Shown: positions 1 through 6,090, counted from the stretch's first letter. The stretch: DNA of 9,663 bases from Friedmanniella sp. (GCA_025964935.1 JAOPXW010000272.1:1-9663), one strand, 5' to 3'. Made by a program: numbers and translations. The notes: a model not told the origin generated them from the sequence alone.

Positions 1-896
1 TGCTCGACACCCTGCCGCCGGGCAAGCGGCAGCCCAACCTCGTCTTCGCCGCGGCCCGGTGGAACGGCGTGCCGGCCCCGGCGCCGTACGCGCAGTTCCG
101 GCGGGCGCTGCTGGCGGACTGGCAGACCGTCGCCGACACCGTCCGGTCCCGGGCCACCCAGACCAACGAGGTCGGCCGGCTGGCCACCCTGACCCCGGTC
201 CTGGTCCGGCTGCAGCAGCGGACGGGGCGCCCGCTCGCCCTGCTCGAGGTCGGGGCCAGCGCGGGGCTCTGCCTGATCCCGGACCGGTTCGGCTACCGCT
301 GGGTCACCGGCAGCGGTGCGGTCGTGGTGCCGCCCTCGGCTCCCCGGCCGGGCGCGGTCCCGGACCCGCTGGTCTGCACGGTCACCGGTCCGGCGCCGCT
401 GCCGAGCGCCGGCCCGCAGGTCGGGTGGCGGGCGGGGGTCGACCTGCACCCGCTCGACGTCCTCGACGACGACGCGATGGCCTGGCTGGAGATCCTGGTC
501 TGGCCCGAGCAGCAGCAGCGCCGGGATCGTCTGCGGCAGGCGGTGGCCCTGGCCCGCGCGGACCCGCCCCGGCTGGTGGCGGGCGACCTGCTGGAGAGGC
601 TGCCCGAGCTGCTGGCGGAGGTGCCCGCGGGGTTGACCCCGGTCGTGTTCCACAGCGCGGTCGCGGCCTACCTGCCCGACGACCGGCGGGCCGAGTTCGC
701 CGCCCTGATGGGCGAGCTGGTGGCGGCGGGCCGGTGCCACTGGGTCAGCAACGAGGGCCCGAACGTGCTGCCGGACGTCACCGCCACCGGGCCCGCGCTG
801 TCCGCGGAGCCGACGACCTTTGTGCTGGGGTGCGACGGGCGGGCGGTGGCCTGGAGCCACCCGCACGGCACGACGCTGACCTGGTTCGGCCCCTGA
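1..896 (+). CDS. DUF2332 family protein, 5' end missing
   Basis: The reading frame is open from base 3 to a TGA at 894-896, giving 297 visible residues; the true start lies left of the window. It resembles the actinobacterial DUF2332 family, whose members are usually somewhat over 300 residues, so only a short N-terminal part should be missing. Family-like segments are RQPNLVFAAARW near the visible start, EVGASAGLCLIPDRFGYRW (bases about 246-302), which looks like the glycine-rich SAM-binding motif I of methyltransferases, and a C-terminal HWVSNEGPN segment. A methyltransferase-like fold is an inference from the motif-I likeness; no substrate is known. There is no signal peptide or membrane segment in the visible part. 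An internal ATG at base 69 exists, but the conserved sequence extends upstream of it, so it is not the start. The gene converges on the nnaR-cobA unit and has no obvious link to nitrogen metabolism. Confidence 0.85.
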   Translation, partial: LDTLPPGKRQPNLVFAAARWNGVPAPAPYAQFRRALLADWQTVADTVRSRATQTNEVGRLATLTPVLVRLQQRTGRPLALLEVGASAGLCLIPDRFGYRWVTGSGAVVVPPSAPRPGAVPDPLVCTVTGPAPLPSAGPQVGWRAGVDLHPLDVLDDDAMAWLEILVWPEQQQRRDRLRQAVALARADPPRLVAGDLLERLPELLAEVPAGLTPVVFHSAVAAYLPDDRRAEFAALMGELVAAGRCHWVSNEGPNVLPDVTATGPALSAEPTTFVLGCDGRAVAWSHPHGTTLTWFGP

Positions 897-952
897 CCCG
901 GTTCGGCGCACCGGACCTGGTTCGGCGCCTGACCCGGTTCGGCGCACCGGAC
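881..952. repeat. 36-bp tandem duplication spanning the DUF2332 stop codon
   Basis: Two adjacent 36-bp units, 881-916 and 917-952, differ at one position only (C at 891, G at 927). The first unit holds the last codons and stop of the DUF2332 gene. Because 36 is a multiple of three, the second unit repeats the same in-frame ending (W-F-G-x-stop, second TGA at 930-932). Each unit also holds two imperfect half copies of the word GGTTCGGCGC. Confidence 0.9.
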
Positions 953-969
953 CGGGTCGGCCGGCCCGG
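952..969. terminator. GC-rich hairpin between convergent genes, possible bidirectional terminator
   Basis: The 18-bp sequence at 952-969 is a near-perfect palindrome (CCGGGTCGG followed by CCGGCCCGG, one G-T pair), able to form a GC-rich stem with a tiny loop. It sits between two convergent stop codons (896 and 979), where a shared terminator is expected. No T-run follows on either strand, so the assignment rests on position and symmetry only. Confidence 0.35.
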
Positions 970-978
970 GTGCCGGGA

Positions 979-2130
979 TCAGTCGGTGAGGCGCTCGGCG
1001 TTGAAGCGGTAGCCGCGGCGGACCACCGTGCTGATCAGGCCCGGGACGTCCAGCGCGCGCCGGAGGCGGCTCATGGCCACCTCGAGTGCATGGTCGTCCA
1101 TCGGCTCGGACAGGCCGTCCACCAGCTCCTGCCGGGAGACCACCCCGGGGCAGGCGGCCAGGGTGCGGAAGAGGACCAGCGCGTTGGGCCCGAGAATGAC
1201 GGGTCGGCCGTCCACCGACACGTTGCGTCCCCGGACCTGCAGCAGGACGTCCTCGCAGCGATAGCGCTGCACGTGCTGCTCGACCAGCCGGTCACAGACC
1301 AGCCGGATCAGGGCCCCGAGGCGGTAGCGCTCCGGCACCTCGGGCTCGATGCCGACGGCGCGCAGCGGGGCGGCGGTCACCGGTCCGACCGCGGCGGCCA
1401 TCACCGAGGTCTGCAGGGCCTGGACGAAGGGGTCGAGCAGCCCCATGGCCGCGGCCGCGGCCAGGGTCGCGGACGCCCCCGGGGCGCTGGTGAAGGTGAC
1501 GGCGTCGAGCTGGCCCTCGCAGGCCGCCTCGATCAGCCGGGGCAACCGGTCCTGCCCGGTGGGCGGGATCCAGCGGTAGGGGGTGACGGTCAGGACCCGC
1601 CGGCTCAGCTCGGACAGCCGCCGCAGCTGGACCTCGTCGGTGTAGCCGTGCAGCTGGATCGCCACCTCGCGGCCGGTCAGACCCCGCTCCACCATCTTGT
1701 CCACCAGGGACGCCGTGGTGTCCAGGTCGCTCGCGGTGGCGTCGAGCAGGCCGGCGGCGCGGACCGCGCCGACCGCCTTGGGTCCCCGGGCGAAGATCTG
1801 GGCCTGCTCGAGCACCGCCGTCAGCTCCGGACCCAGCCCGGCCGCGTCGGCCACCTCGAACCAGCGGCGCATCCCGTAGCCGGTGGTGATCAGCACCACC
1901 GCGGGTGGGGCCGCGACCAGGGCGCGCGTCTCCTCGATCAGCTGTCCGTCCTGCTCGTTCGGGGCGATCCGGAGCGCGGGGGCGTGCAGGATGTGGGCGC
2001 CCCGACGCTCCAGGGCGGCGACCAGGTCGACCGAACGCCGGTCCGAGGTCACCCCGATCCGGAAGCCGAGCAGCTGGTCCACCCGCAGCCCGGCCGCGCC
2101 CTCGACCCGGGTCGGGCCGGAGCTCACCAC
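979..2130 (-). CDS. nnaR: NnaR-type regulator: HemD-like (uroporphyrinogen-III synthase) domain fused to a winged-helix DNA-binding domain
   Basis: The 383-residue protein has two parts. Residues about 21-282 match the uroporphyrinogen-III synthase (HemD) fold, beginning GFRIGVTSDRRSVDLVAALE. Residues about 292-378 form an OmpR/PhoB-type winged helix, with a recognition-helix segment near DDHALEVAMSRLRRAL and the wing signature VVRRGYRF near the C terminus. This arrangement is that of NnaR, the nitrate/nitrite assimilation regulator of Streptomyces and Mycobacterium, which acts with GlnR. It is a cytoplasmic DNA-binding protein; whether the HemD half is catalytic or only a ligand sensor cannot be told from sequence. 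Two adjacent GTG codons are possible starts (2130 and 2127). The second makes a GTGA overlap with the cobA stop, and a GGGGTG ribosome site lies just upstream, so translation is probably coupled. The neighbouring nitrate and nitrite reductase genes support the regulatory role. Confidence 0.85.
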   Translation of the reverse strand: MVSSGPTRVEGAAGLRVDQLLGFRIGVTSDRRSVDLVAALERRGAHILHAPALRIAPNEQDGQLIEETRALVAAPPAVVLITTGYGMRRWFEVADAAGLGPELTAVLEQAQIFARGPKAVGAVRAAGLLDATASDLDTTASLVDKMVERGLTGREVAIQLHGYTDEVQLRRLSELSRRVLTVTPYRWIPPTGQDRLPRLIEAACEGQLDAVTFTSAPGASATLAAAAAMGLLDPFVQALQTSVMAAAVGPVTAAPLRAVGIEPEVPERYRLGALIRLVCDRLVEQHVQRYRCEDVLLQVRGRNVSVDGRPVILGPNALVLFRTLAACPGVVSRQELVDGLSEPMDDHALEVAMSRLRRALDVPGLISTVVRRGYRFNAERLTD

Positions 2131-3248
2131 TGCGGCACCCCGTCGGGGGCGCGGTCGGGCCCGCCGGGCCCGAGCTCGTCAAGGTCGGCCGTCCGCCCGT
2201 ACGCCGGGGCGACGGTGACCACGTCGCCGATCACCACCACGGCGGGGGAGCGGACCCCGAGCCGGTCGGCCTCGGCCGGCAGCCGACCCGCGGTGGTGAA
2301 GGTGCTGCGCTGCGAGTCCGAGAAGCCCCGCTCGATGATCGCGGCCGGGATCCCGGGGTCCAGACCGGCGTCCAGCAGCCCGGCGACGATCCGGCCGAGG
2401 TTGGCGATGCCCATCAGCACCACGATGGTCCCCCGCAGCTGGACCAGGGCGGCCAGCTCGTCCCGGCTGGGGGCGACGTGCCCGGAGATGGCGGTGAAGG
2501 CGTGGCTCAGGCCGCGGTGGGTGACCGGGATCCCGCACGCACCGGGCACCGCGATGCTGCTGGAGACCCCTGGCACCACGTGCACCGGCACCCCGGCGGC
2601 CACGCAGGCGGTCATCTCCTCCCCACCCCGGCCGAAGACGAACGGGTCCCCGCCCTTCAACCGGACCACCGTCTGCCCGGCGCGGGCCCGGGCGATCATC
2701 AGGCCCTCGATGGCCCGCTGTCCGACGGTGTGGTCCGCGGGGGACTTGCCCACGTCGTACAGCTCGGCGGCCGGGGCGAGGGTCTCGAGGTCGGTGGTGG
2801 GGCCGAGCCGGTCGAAGAACACCACGTCCGCCGCGGCGAGGGCGGCCACCGCGTCCCCGGTCAGCAGCCCGGGTCGGCCGGGCCCGCCCCCGACCAGGGT
2901 GACGCGGCCCTCGGCCTCGGCGGGCTCCTCGGTGACCAGGAGCACCCGCAGCCGGCGGGACAGGTCGCTCACCCGGAGCCGGAGCCCCGGGGCGGTCCCG
3001 ACCAGCACCACCAGCCAGGCCGGCCCGACCAGGCGCAGCAGCGCCGACGGGTCGCCCGTACGGGGCTGGTTCACGTAGCGGACGGTGTCCAGCCGCGCCT
3101 CCGGGGGCGGGGCGGGGGTGTCGGAGACCAGGGTCACGGTCGCCCCGTTGCGGTGGAACCGGCGGACGGCCCGGCGGGCGCCGACGGGGTCGCCGAAGAC
3201 CACGACCTTGCGCGACCTCACGTCGAGATCCAACTTCATCCGGCTCAC
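2124..3248 (-). CDS. cobA: Uroporphyrinogen-III C-methyltransferase (SUMT) with degenerate siroheme-synthase N-terminal domain
   Basis: The enzyme methylates uroporphyrinogen III at C2 and C7 with SAM to give precorrin-2, the branch point to siroheme (needed by NirB) and cobalamin. Residues about 116-350 are the methyltransferase: VTLVGGGPG near 117, the family signature RLKGGDPFVFGRGGEE at 196-211, GIPVTHRG near 239, and GDVV near 341. Residues about 13-110 resemble the NAD-binding domain of CysG/Met8 (VVVFGDPVGARRAVRRF, then VSDLSRRLRVLLV). However, the usual GGG of the nucleotide loop reads F-G-D, the acidic TDD-type segment reads GTAPG, and the following dimerisation domain is absent. I infer that dehydrogenase and chelatase activity are lost. 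The start is GTG at 3248; an in-frame ATG at 3239 is an alternative. The gene is transcribed divergently from the nitrate reductase and overlaps nnaR at its 3' end. Confidence 0.88.
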   Translation of the reverse strand: MSRMKLDLDVRSRKVVVFGDPVGARRAVRRFHRNGATVTLVSDTPAPPPEARLDTVRYVNQPRTGDPSALLRLVGPAWLVVLVGTAPGLRLRVSDLSRRLRVLLVTEEPAEAEGRVTLVGGGPGRPGLLTGDAVAALAAADVVFFDRLGPTTDLETLAPAAELYDVGKSPADHTVGQRAIEGLMIARARAGQTVVRLKGGDPFVFGRGGEEMTACVAAGVPVHVVPGVSSSIAVPGACGIPVTHRGLSHAFTAISGHVAPSRDELAALVQLRGTIVVLMGIANLGRIVAGLLDAGLDPGIPAAIIERGFSDSQRSTFTTAGRLPAEADRLGVRSPAVVVIGDVVTVAPAYGRTADLDELGPGGPDRAPDGVPQW

Positions 3249-3274
3249 CGACCTGTCGGGGGAGACGCGCCAGC

Positions 3275-3313
3275 GCCGTCTGCTGCTACTGACGACGAGC
3301 CTAGGCAGACGGC
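3275..3313. repeat. 9-bp perfect inverted repeat abutting the GlnR box
   Basis: GCCGTCTGC at 3275-3283 and its exact complement GCAGACGGC at 3305-3313 flank a 21-base spacer. Arm centres are 30 bp apart, about three helical turns, which would suit a dimeric DNA-binding protein. Transcribed leftwards it could instead form a stem-loop in the cobA leader, ending 26 bases before the GTG start. Which of the two applies cannot be decided from sequence. Confidence 0.6.
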
Positions 3314-3340
3314 ATTACCCGGCCATTTCCCACGTGTAAC
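3314..3340 (-). promoter_or_regulatory. GlnR-like operator (three half sites)
   Basis: Read on the minus strand, the sequence is GTTAC-n6-GAAAT-n6-GTAAT. The half sites are the complements of 3336-3340, 3325-3329 and 3314-3318, each 11 bp apart. The known actinobacterial GlnR consensus is gTnAC-n6-GaAAc repeated with the same spacing, so the three half sites match 5/5, 4/5 and 4/5; the fourth position (TGCCT) does not match. GlnR controls nitrogen assimilation genes, including nitrate and nitrite reductases, in Streptomyces and mycobacteria. The box lies 65 bp from the cobA start and about 200 bp from the nitrate reductase start, so it could serve either direction. Confidence 0.6.
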
Positions 3341-3387
3341 CGTTGGTGACACGCGGCTGTCGAGGAGAGGGCAGGGGTGTGAGGTCG

Positions 3388-3396
3388 CCGTAACCT
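3388..3396 (+). promoter_or_regulatory. CCGTAACCT direct repeat, copy 1 (possible regulator site)
   Basis: The nine-base word CCGTAACCT occurs here and again at 3489-3497. Both are preceded by GTGAG (3379-3383 and 3469-3473), with the gap differing by 11 bases. The AT-rich GTAAC core is rare in DNA of this composition. It could be a binding site for NnaR or a GlnR half site; the protein is a guess. Confidence 0.35.
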
Positions 3397-3488
3397 GCCC
3401 GGCACACCCGCTGCCGGCCAGGCCCGAACGACCGGGATCACGGCCCCTCACAGCGGTCGGGCCCGGTTGTGAGCCTGCGGTGAACGGT

Positions 3489-3497
3489 CCGTAACCT
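3489..3497 (+). promoter_or_regulatory. CCGTAACCT direct repeat, copy 2 (possible regulator site or -10)
   Basis: This is the second copy of CCGTAACCT, 52 bp before the nitrate reductase start. Its TAACCT part also fits the loose actinobacterial -10 pattern TAnnnT, with TTGTGA 19 bases upstream as a possible -35. A further GTAAC lies 23 bp downstream at 3514, beyond the palindrome at 3501-3512. Operator and promoter roles are both possible. Confidence 0.35.
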
Positions 3498-3540
3498 CAC
3501 GGCTCCTGAGCCCGTAACAGCGACCAGCCACGATGAAAAC

Positions 3541-6090
3541 GTGAGCCCGACCCCCACGCTGACCCACTGCCCGTACTGCTCGCTGCAGTGCGGGATCTCG
3601 ATGGTGGCCGGCGACCGACCTGCGGTGCTGGAGACGCAGCCGGACTTCCCGACCAACCGCGGCGGGCTGTGCTCGAAGGGCTGGACCGCCGCCGGCCTGC
3701 TGGACCACCCGCAGCGACTGCTCACTCCGCTGGTCCGCACCGTCCCCGGCGACCGGAGCAGCGAGCTGCGGCCGGCGACCTGGACCGAGGCGCTGGACCT
3801 CGTGGCCGACTCGGTCCGGCGGACCCAGGAGGCGTACGGGCGAGACGCCGTCGGCTGCTTCGGCGGCGGTGGGTTGACGAACGAGAAGGCGTACGCCTTC
3901 GGGAAGTTCGCCCGGGTCGCGCTGCGGACCGCGATGATCGACTACAACGGCCGGTTCTGCATGTCCTCGGCGGCGACCGCCGGCAACCGGGCCTTCGGCA
4001 TCGACCGCGGCCTGCCCTTTCCGCTCAGCGACATCGCCGAGGCGCGCACCGTGCTGCTCGTCGGGTCCAACCCGGCCGCGACCATGCCTCCCGCCATGCA
4101 GTGGTTCGACGCCGGGCGCGCCGCCGGCGCCACCCACATCGTGGTCGACCCGCGTCGGACCGCCACCGCGCAGGGCTCCTCGCTGCACCTGGCCCCGCTG
4201 CCGGGGACCGACCTGGCCCTGGCCAACGGCCTGCTGCACCTGGCCATCCGCGACGGGCTGATCGACGAGGAGTTCATCGCCACCCGGACGACCGGGTTCG
4301 CCGCGGTGAAGACCAGCGTCAGCGCCTACTGGCCGGACCGGGTCGAGCGGATCACCGGGATCCCGGTCGACCAGCTGCGCCAGACGATCGGGGCCCTGGC
4401 CAACGCGCCCAGCGCGATGATCCTCACCGCCCGTGGGGCCGAGCAGCACAGCAACGGGACCGAGACCGCCCAGGCCTACGTCAACCTGGCCCTGGCGCTG
4501 GGGCTGCCCGGCAGGCCGTACTCCGGCTACGGCACCATCACCGGCCAGGGCAACGGCCAGGGCGGTCGCGAGCACGGCCAGAAGACCGACCAGCTGCCGG
4601 GCTACCGCAAGCTGGCCGACCCGCAGGACCGGGCGTTCGTGGCCGGGGTCTGGGGCGTCGACCCCGACGAGCTGCCGCAGCCCGGGCTGTCCGCCTTCGA
4701 GATGCTCGATCGGATGGGCACCCCGGGCGGGGTCCGGCACCTGCTGGTCCTCGCCTCCAACATCGTGGTCTCGGCCCCCGACCTGAACCGGGTCGCCGAC
4801 CGGCTCCGGGCCCTGGACTTCCTGGTCGTGTCCGACATCTTCCTGTCCGAGACCGCCGAGATGGCCGACGTCGTCTTCCCGACCGCCCAGTGGGCGGAGG
4901 AGGACGGCACGATGACCAACCTCGAGGGCCGCGTGATCCGCCGCCGGAAGGCCCTGCCCCCGCCCGTCGGGGTGCACGACGACCTGTACCTGATGAAGGA
5001 GCTGGCGACCCGGCTGGGCCGGGGCCAGTACTTCTCCACCGACCCGCGCGAGGTGTTCGACGAGCTGCGGCGGGCCAGCGCGGGCGGGATCGCCGACTAC
5101 GCCGGGATCACCTACGAGCGAGTCGAGGCCGAGCAGGGCGTCTTCTGGCCGTGCCCGACCGAGGACCACCCGGGCACCCCGCGGCTCTTCGCCGAGTCCT
5201 TCCCCACCCCCGACGGCCGGGCCCGGTTCTTCCGGGTCGAGCACCGCGAGCCGGCCGAGCGTCCCGACGCGAGCTACCCGTACGTGCTCACCACCGGTCG
5301 GCTGATGGCCCAGTACCAGAGCGGCACCCAGACCCGCCGGGTGACCGCGCCGTCCCAGGCCCAGGCCCAGCCGGAGGCGCAGCTGCACCCCGACCTGGCC
5401 CGGCGGCTGTCGGTGGAGAACGCCGACATCGTCTCGCTGTCCACCCGGCGGGGCACGGCGACCTTCCGGGCCCGGGTGACCACCGACATCCGCCCCGACG
5501 TCGTCTTCGTCCCCTTCCACTGGGGCGGGGCGTCGGCCGCCAACGCGCTCACCAACGCCGCCCTCGACCCCTTCTCACGGATGCCAGCCTTCAAGGTCTG
5601 CGCCGTCCAGGTGGAGCGCATCGGCTCGCCCGACGACCTCCACCTGCTGTCCCCCAAGCCGGTGCACACCAAGCACTCCGCCCCCACGCACCGACCCACG
5701 ATCAACCAACTCCTCCAGCCATCACGAAGGAAGGATCTTCCGATGATCAGCCAGAACCGTTTCCTGCAGGGCGTCTTCCCGTTCGAGGGTGCCGGCTTCG
5801 ACAAGCCCGCCCCGCTGAGCGCCGAGCTGAGCCACATGGTCCCCGACGGGGTGGTCAGCCAAGCGCTGTACTTCCGCGGCGGAAACTCCGCCGACGAGCT
5901 GGTGACCGTCGTCCTGATGCGCGACGGGGTGCCGATGCGCTACTTCCCGATCGGCGCCAAGGAGTCGGTGCACATCCCGCTCCGGGTGGTCGAGGACATC
6001 GAGGGCGGCTCGTCGGTCGAGCTCCAGCTGATGGCCCCCGTCGGGCTGACCGGCACCCTGGTCGTCGACCTCGGTCTGGTGGAGCACTGA
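3541..6090 (+). CDS. nasA: Assimilatory nitrate reductase catalytic subunit, open reading frame continuing into a C-terminal small domain
   Basis: This enzyme reduces nitrate to nitrite at a Mo-bis-MGD centre in the cytoplasm; no Tat signal is present. Cysteines 10, 13, 17 and 44 (HCPYCSLQCG...GLCSKGW) bind the N-terminal 4Fe-4S cluster. Lys46 is the conserved electron-relay lysine, and Cys140 in GRFCMSSA is the likely molybdenum ligand. GQGNGQGGREHGQKTDQLPG (about 335-355) is typical of assimilatory NasA/NarB enzymes. The molydopterin-binding C-terminal domain spans about 579-690, ending at AFKVCAVQVERI. There is no C-terminal 2Fe-2S BFD domain as in Klebsiella NasA. The enzyme proper should end near 695-730, but there is no stop: the frame continues through a hydrophilic linker (695-734) into a 115-residue unit, 849 residues in all. 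The GTG start at 3541 lacks a clear ribosome site. The stop overlaps the nirB ATG by one base. Confidence 0.9.
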   Translation: MSPTPTLTHCPYCSLQCGISMVAGDRPAVLETQPDFPTNRGGLCSKGWTAAGLLDHPQRLLTPLVRTVPGDRSSELRPATWTEALDLVADSVRRTQEAYGRDAVGCFGGGGLTNEKAYAFGKFARVALRTAMIDYNGRFCMSSAATAGNRAFGIDRGLPFPLSDIAEARTVLLVGSNPAATMPPAMQWFDAGRAAGATHIVVDPRRTATAQGSSLHLAPLPGTDLALANGLLHLAIRDGLIDEEFIATRTTGFAAVKTSVSAYWPDRVERITGIPVDQLRQTIGALANAPSAMILTARGAEQHSNGTETAQAYVNLALALGLPGRPYSGYGTITGQGNGQGGREHGQKTDQLPGYRKLADPQDRAFVAGVWGVDPDELPQPGLSAFEMLDRMGTPGGVRHLLVLASNIVVSAPDLNRVADRLRALDFLVVSDIFLSETAEMADVVFPTAQWAEEDGTMTNLEGRVIRRRKALPPPVGVHDDLYLMKELATRLGRGQYFSTDPREVFDELRRASAGGIADYAGITYERVEAEQGVFWPCPTEDHPGTPRLFAESFPTPDGRARFFRVEHREPAERPDASYPYVLTTGRLMAQYQSGTQTRRVTAPSQAQAQPEAQLHPDLARRLSVENADIVSLSTRRGTATFRARVTTDIRPDVVFVPFHWGGASAANALTNAALDPFSRMPAFKVCAVQVERIGSPDDLHLLSPKPVHTKHSAPTHRPTINQLLQPSRRKDLPMISQNRFLQGVFPFEGAGFDKPAPLSAELSHMVPDGVVSQALYFRGGNSADELVTVVLMRDGVPMRYFPIGAKESVHIPLRVVEDIEGGSSVELQLMAPVGLTGTLVVDLGLVEH
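5727..5735 (+). promoter_or_regulatory. Strong Shine-Dalgarno inside the nitrate reductase frame
   Basis: AAGGAAGGA stands seven bases before the ATG at 5743. It is purine-rich in a C-rich stretch and optimally spaced, and it argues that the downstream 115-residue unit is, or recently was, a separate gene. Confidence 0.65.
5743..6090 (+). CDS. Small protein of unknown family, in frame with nitrate reductase, with its own ribosome binding site
   Basis: An ATG at 5743 (residue 735 of the longer frame) opens a 115-residue product beginning MISQNRFLQGVFPFEG. It has no cysteines, signal peptide or membrane segment. Alternating hydrophobic stretches separated by Gly/Asp turns (SQALYFRGGN, LVTVVLMRDG, SVELQLMAPVG, TGTLVVDLG) suggest an all-beta fold. 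I do not recognise the family. Its position between nitrate reductase and nirB suggests a job with one of them, such as a small subunit, maturation factor or electron-transfer adaptor; this is inference. AAGGAAGGA at 5727-5735, seven bases before the ATG, is the best ribosome site of the operon, and codons just upstream lose their third-position GC bias. Independent initiation therefore looks likely, even though a fusion is also encoded. Confidence 0.6.
   Translation: MISQNRFLQGVFPFEGAGFDKPAPLSAELSHMVPDGVVSQALYFRGGNSADELVTVVLMRDGVPMRYFPIGAKESVHIPLRVVEDIEGGSSVELQLMAPVGLTGTLVVDLGLVEH

Larger units (their letters stand above)
3249..3540. promoter_or_regulatory. Divergent control region between cobA-nnaR and the nitrate reductase operon
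   Basis: These 292 bp separate two divergent coding starts and must hold both promoters. The region is less GC-rich than its surroundings. It contains a GlnR-like box (3314-3340), a 9-bp inverted repeat next to it (3275-3313), and four GTAAC words on the plus strand (3336, 3390, 3491, 3514), two of them inside CCGTAACCT. There is a small palindrome GGCTCCTGAGCC at 3501-3512 and an inverted pair CTCACA/TGTGAG at 3447-3452 and 3468-3473. A weak candidate plus-strand promoter is TTGTGA (3467-3472), 19 bases, then TAACCT (3492-3497). A weak minus-strand -10 is TAGGCT (complement of 3298-3303). I see no convincing coding sequence in the region. Confidence 0.75.

Noticed and set aside
59..1012. 317-residue plus-strand frame overlapping the DUF2332 gene and the nnaR 3' end
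   Set aside because: It is an Ala/Arg/Gly-rich shadow. The DUF2332 frame has the conserved motifs.
970..3078. 702-residue plus-strand frame opposite nnaR and cobA
   Set aside because: It has no recognisable domain and a shadow-type composition. The two minus-strand genes carry clear family motifs.
3421..3463. GGCCCGA/TCGGGCC inverted repeat in the control region
   Set aside because: It is only seven GC-rich bases with a long spacer, and it competes with overlapping alternatives; such pairs are expected by chance at this composition.
3448..5520. 690-residue minus-strand frame opposite the nitrate reductase
   Set aside because: It has low-complexity Gly/Val/Asp/Arg-rich sequence with no domain, is antisense to a well-supported enzyme, and crosses the control region.
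3588..6089. Open frame upstream of the nirB ATG, making an apparent 1681-residue protein
   Set aside because: The upstream part is an out-of-frame, Arg/Pro-rich reading of the nitrate reductase gene. NirB similarity begins at the ATG at 6090, so this is not a real fusion.
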